A stretch of DNA of 64,000 bases from Gp1-AA133 sp964641665 (GTDB lineage Bacteria; Acidobacteriota; Terriglobia; Terriglobales; Acidobacteriaceae). Below the pieces are notes generated by a model that saw only the letters and a list, made by a program, of their open reading frames with translations, did no database searches and was not told the origin of the DNA. This document shows positions 63,570-64,000 of the stretch, piece by piece (positions within the stretch are counted from its first letter, which is position 1; each line of letters opens with the position of its first letter). The stretch spans positions 20,812 through 84,811 of the forward strand of contig CAZXKO010000117.1 in NCBI GenBank assembly GCA_964641665.1, read 5' to 3'. The translations under genes were made by a program, and so were the position numbers.

Positions 63570-63611
63570 TGGGCAGTGCAGGACTCGAACCTGCGACCTC
63601 CTGCTTGTAAG
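63570..63611 (-). repeat. displaced 3' fragment of tRNA-Val(TAC), probable attL of a second island
   Basis: On the minus strand, 42 bases read as the 3' part of a tRNA: anticodon loop CTTACAA (anticodon TAC), stem GCAGG, variable loop, T arm GCAGGTTCGAGTCCTGC, acceptor ACTGCCC and discriminator A. Homology ends at the far side of the anticodon loop, the same point as in the tRNA-Asp scar at 3448-3493. The 5' half is absent and CCA is not conserved, so it is not functional. By the same geometry the inserted element lies to the right, beyond the window. Confidence 0.75.
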
Positions 63612-63755
63612 GGTTGGTTTCACGATGAATCAACAACTTGCGACTGAGTACCACCGAGGGTGACATAATGTCACAGAAGCCTTGTCCAGCAAGGGTTTCC
63701 AACGATACATGGACGGGGTGGAGGCACTCGGTAGCACTGGGTAGGGTTTGGTGGT

Positions 63756-63774
63756 GGGCACAAAATTGGGCACA
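63756..63774. repeat. tandem GGGCACA pair
   Basis: Two identical 7-base units separated by AAATT, 145 bases inside the tRNA-Val scar. Possible arm-type integrase binding sites; binding is inferred from position only. Confidence 0.4.
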
Positions 63775-63786
63775 GTCGATTGGGGT

Positions 63787-63878
63787 GAACCCCTGGGTTG
63801 AGACAAACTATGTAGGCACACCTGCTGTAGCTTCGTTTTCTGAACCCTTCCATTGAGACAATCTATCGTTGGCACATT
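63787..63878. repeat. imperfect 36-bp direct repeat pair
   Basis: The blocks at 63787-63822 and 63842-63878 share GAACCC, TTGAGACAA, CTAT and GGCACA in the same order, 55 bp apart. A third partial copy (CACCCTTGGGCTGAGACA) lies at about 63956-63973. The regular order of short cores suggests protein-binding repeats rather than chance. Confidence 0.4.
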
Positions 63879-64000
63879 TGGCATTCATGGATTCGTCTCA
63901 CTGATTTTCTTCAGCAGGGATGGGGTCTGGGGAAGGGGACGGCGCTTGTGGACTGCACCCTTGGGCTGAGACACGGAGTTAAGGGGGTTGTCGCCGTTCG

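Larger units (their letters stand above)
63612..64000. other. probable left end of a second integrated element, repeats only
   Basis: No gene is recognised. The stretch carries a tandem pair GGGCACA-AAATT-GGGCACA at 63756-63774 and three imperfect copies of a block with core TGAGACA, near 63787-63822, 63842-63878 and 63955-63973. Short direct repeats like these are typical of integrase arm sites at island ends. Confidence 0.45.

Noticed and set aside
63421..63663. Plus-strand frame containing CRTRTCDLLLV
   Set aside because: A well-known mistranslation of the complement of a tRNA 3' half, here the tRNA-Val fragment.
1..64000. CRISPR arrays, toxin-antitoxin pairs, restriction or phage-defence genes
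   Set aside because: I looked for regular direct repeats with spacers and for known defence gene signatures and saw none. The island's cargo is metabolic.

Overview
The window looks like chromosomal DNA of a soil Acidobacteriota, probably a Koribacter/Terriglobia-type lineage. This is inferred from gene families, not from a marker gene. The families are two giant Oar-like TonB-dependent receptors with N-terminal carboxypeptidase-regulatory domains, secreted TPR proteins, a CRTAC1-type ASPIC/UnbV protein, membrane-anchored regulators with a malectin sensor, ECF42 sigma factors with DGPF/YCII proteins, and remnants of a TPR-type Ser/Thr kinase and a multihaem cytochrome.

Layout. (1) 1-3.24 kb: a compact plus-strand set of ArsR regulator, VOC, AHSA1/SRPBCC, DUF4256, a small membrane protein and a DUF1801 protein. 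(2) 3.45-45.24 kb: an integrated genomic island. A 46-bp perfect direct repeat bounds it. The left copy (3448-3493) is a displaced 3' fragment of tRNA-Asp; the right copy (45190-45235) lies within the complete tRNA-Asp(GTC), next to the island's own tyrosine integrase (43926-45086). (3) 45.3-53.7 kb: two ECF42 sigma factor clusters with DGPF/YCII proteins, RibD-type reductases and a tandem pair of unrecognised secreted proteins. (4) 54.0-56.5 kb: a broken recombinase pair, RIT-like, fused by a deletion to a truncated ChrB-like gene. (5) 56.6-63.3 kb: a CusCBA-type heavy-metal RND efflux operon led by a small Cys/His/Met-rich secreted protein. (6) 63.57 kb to the end: a second displaced tRNA 3' fragment, tRNA-Val(TAC), which probably starts another island beyond the window.

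The island's cargo is a plant-polysaccharide utilisation system. Module B, on the minus strand from 35042 down to 23583, is one probable operon: Oar-type receptor, secreted TPR protein, GH31 alpha-xylosidase-like enzyme, LacI regulator, Tat-exported GH36 alpha-galactosidase-like enzyme. A membrane-anchored regulator is divergent from it. Module A, on the minus strand from 21492 down to 7226, holds a TPR lipoprotein-like protein, GH51 arabinofuranosidase, a malectin-type membrane regulator, a second Oar-type receptor, two secreted esterases and a GH3 xylosidase/glucosidase. A GH9 endoglucanase (37411-40083) and an ASPIC/UnbV protein complete the set. The enzyme mix suggests hemicellulose, most economically xyloglucan or arabinoxylan. 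Enzymes would cut outside the cell or in the periplasm, the receptors would import oligosaccharides, and LacI plus transmembrane sensor regulators would control expression. The arrangement resembles a Bacteroidetes PUL but has no SusD, HTCS or ECF/anti-sigma pair.

Island edges and gaps hold many broken genes: a truncated GH3, a kinase-less TPR protein, a headless LacI, a multihaem cytochrome and a kinase N-terminus. This points to repeated rearrangement. The two flanks carry related stress-type gene families, as if the island had split one neighbourhood.
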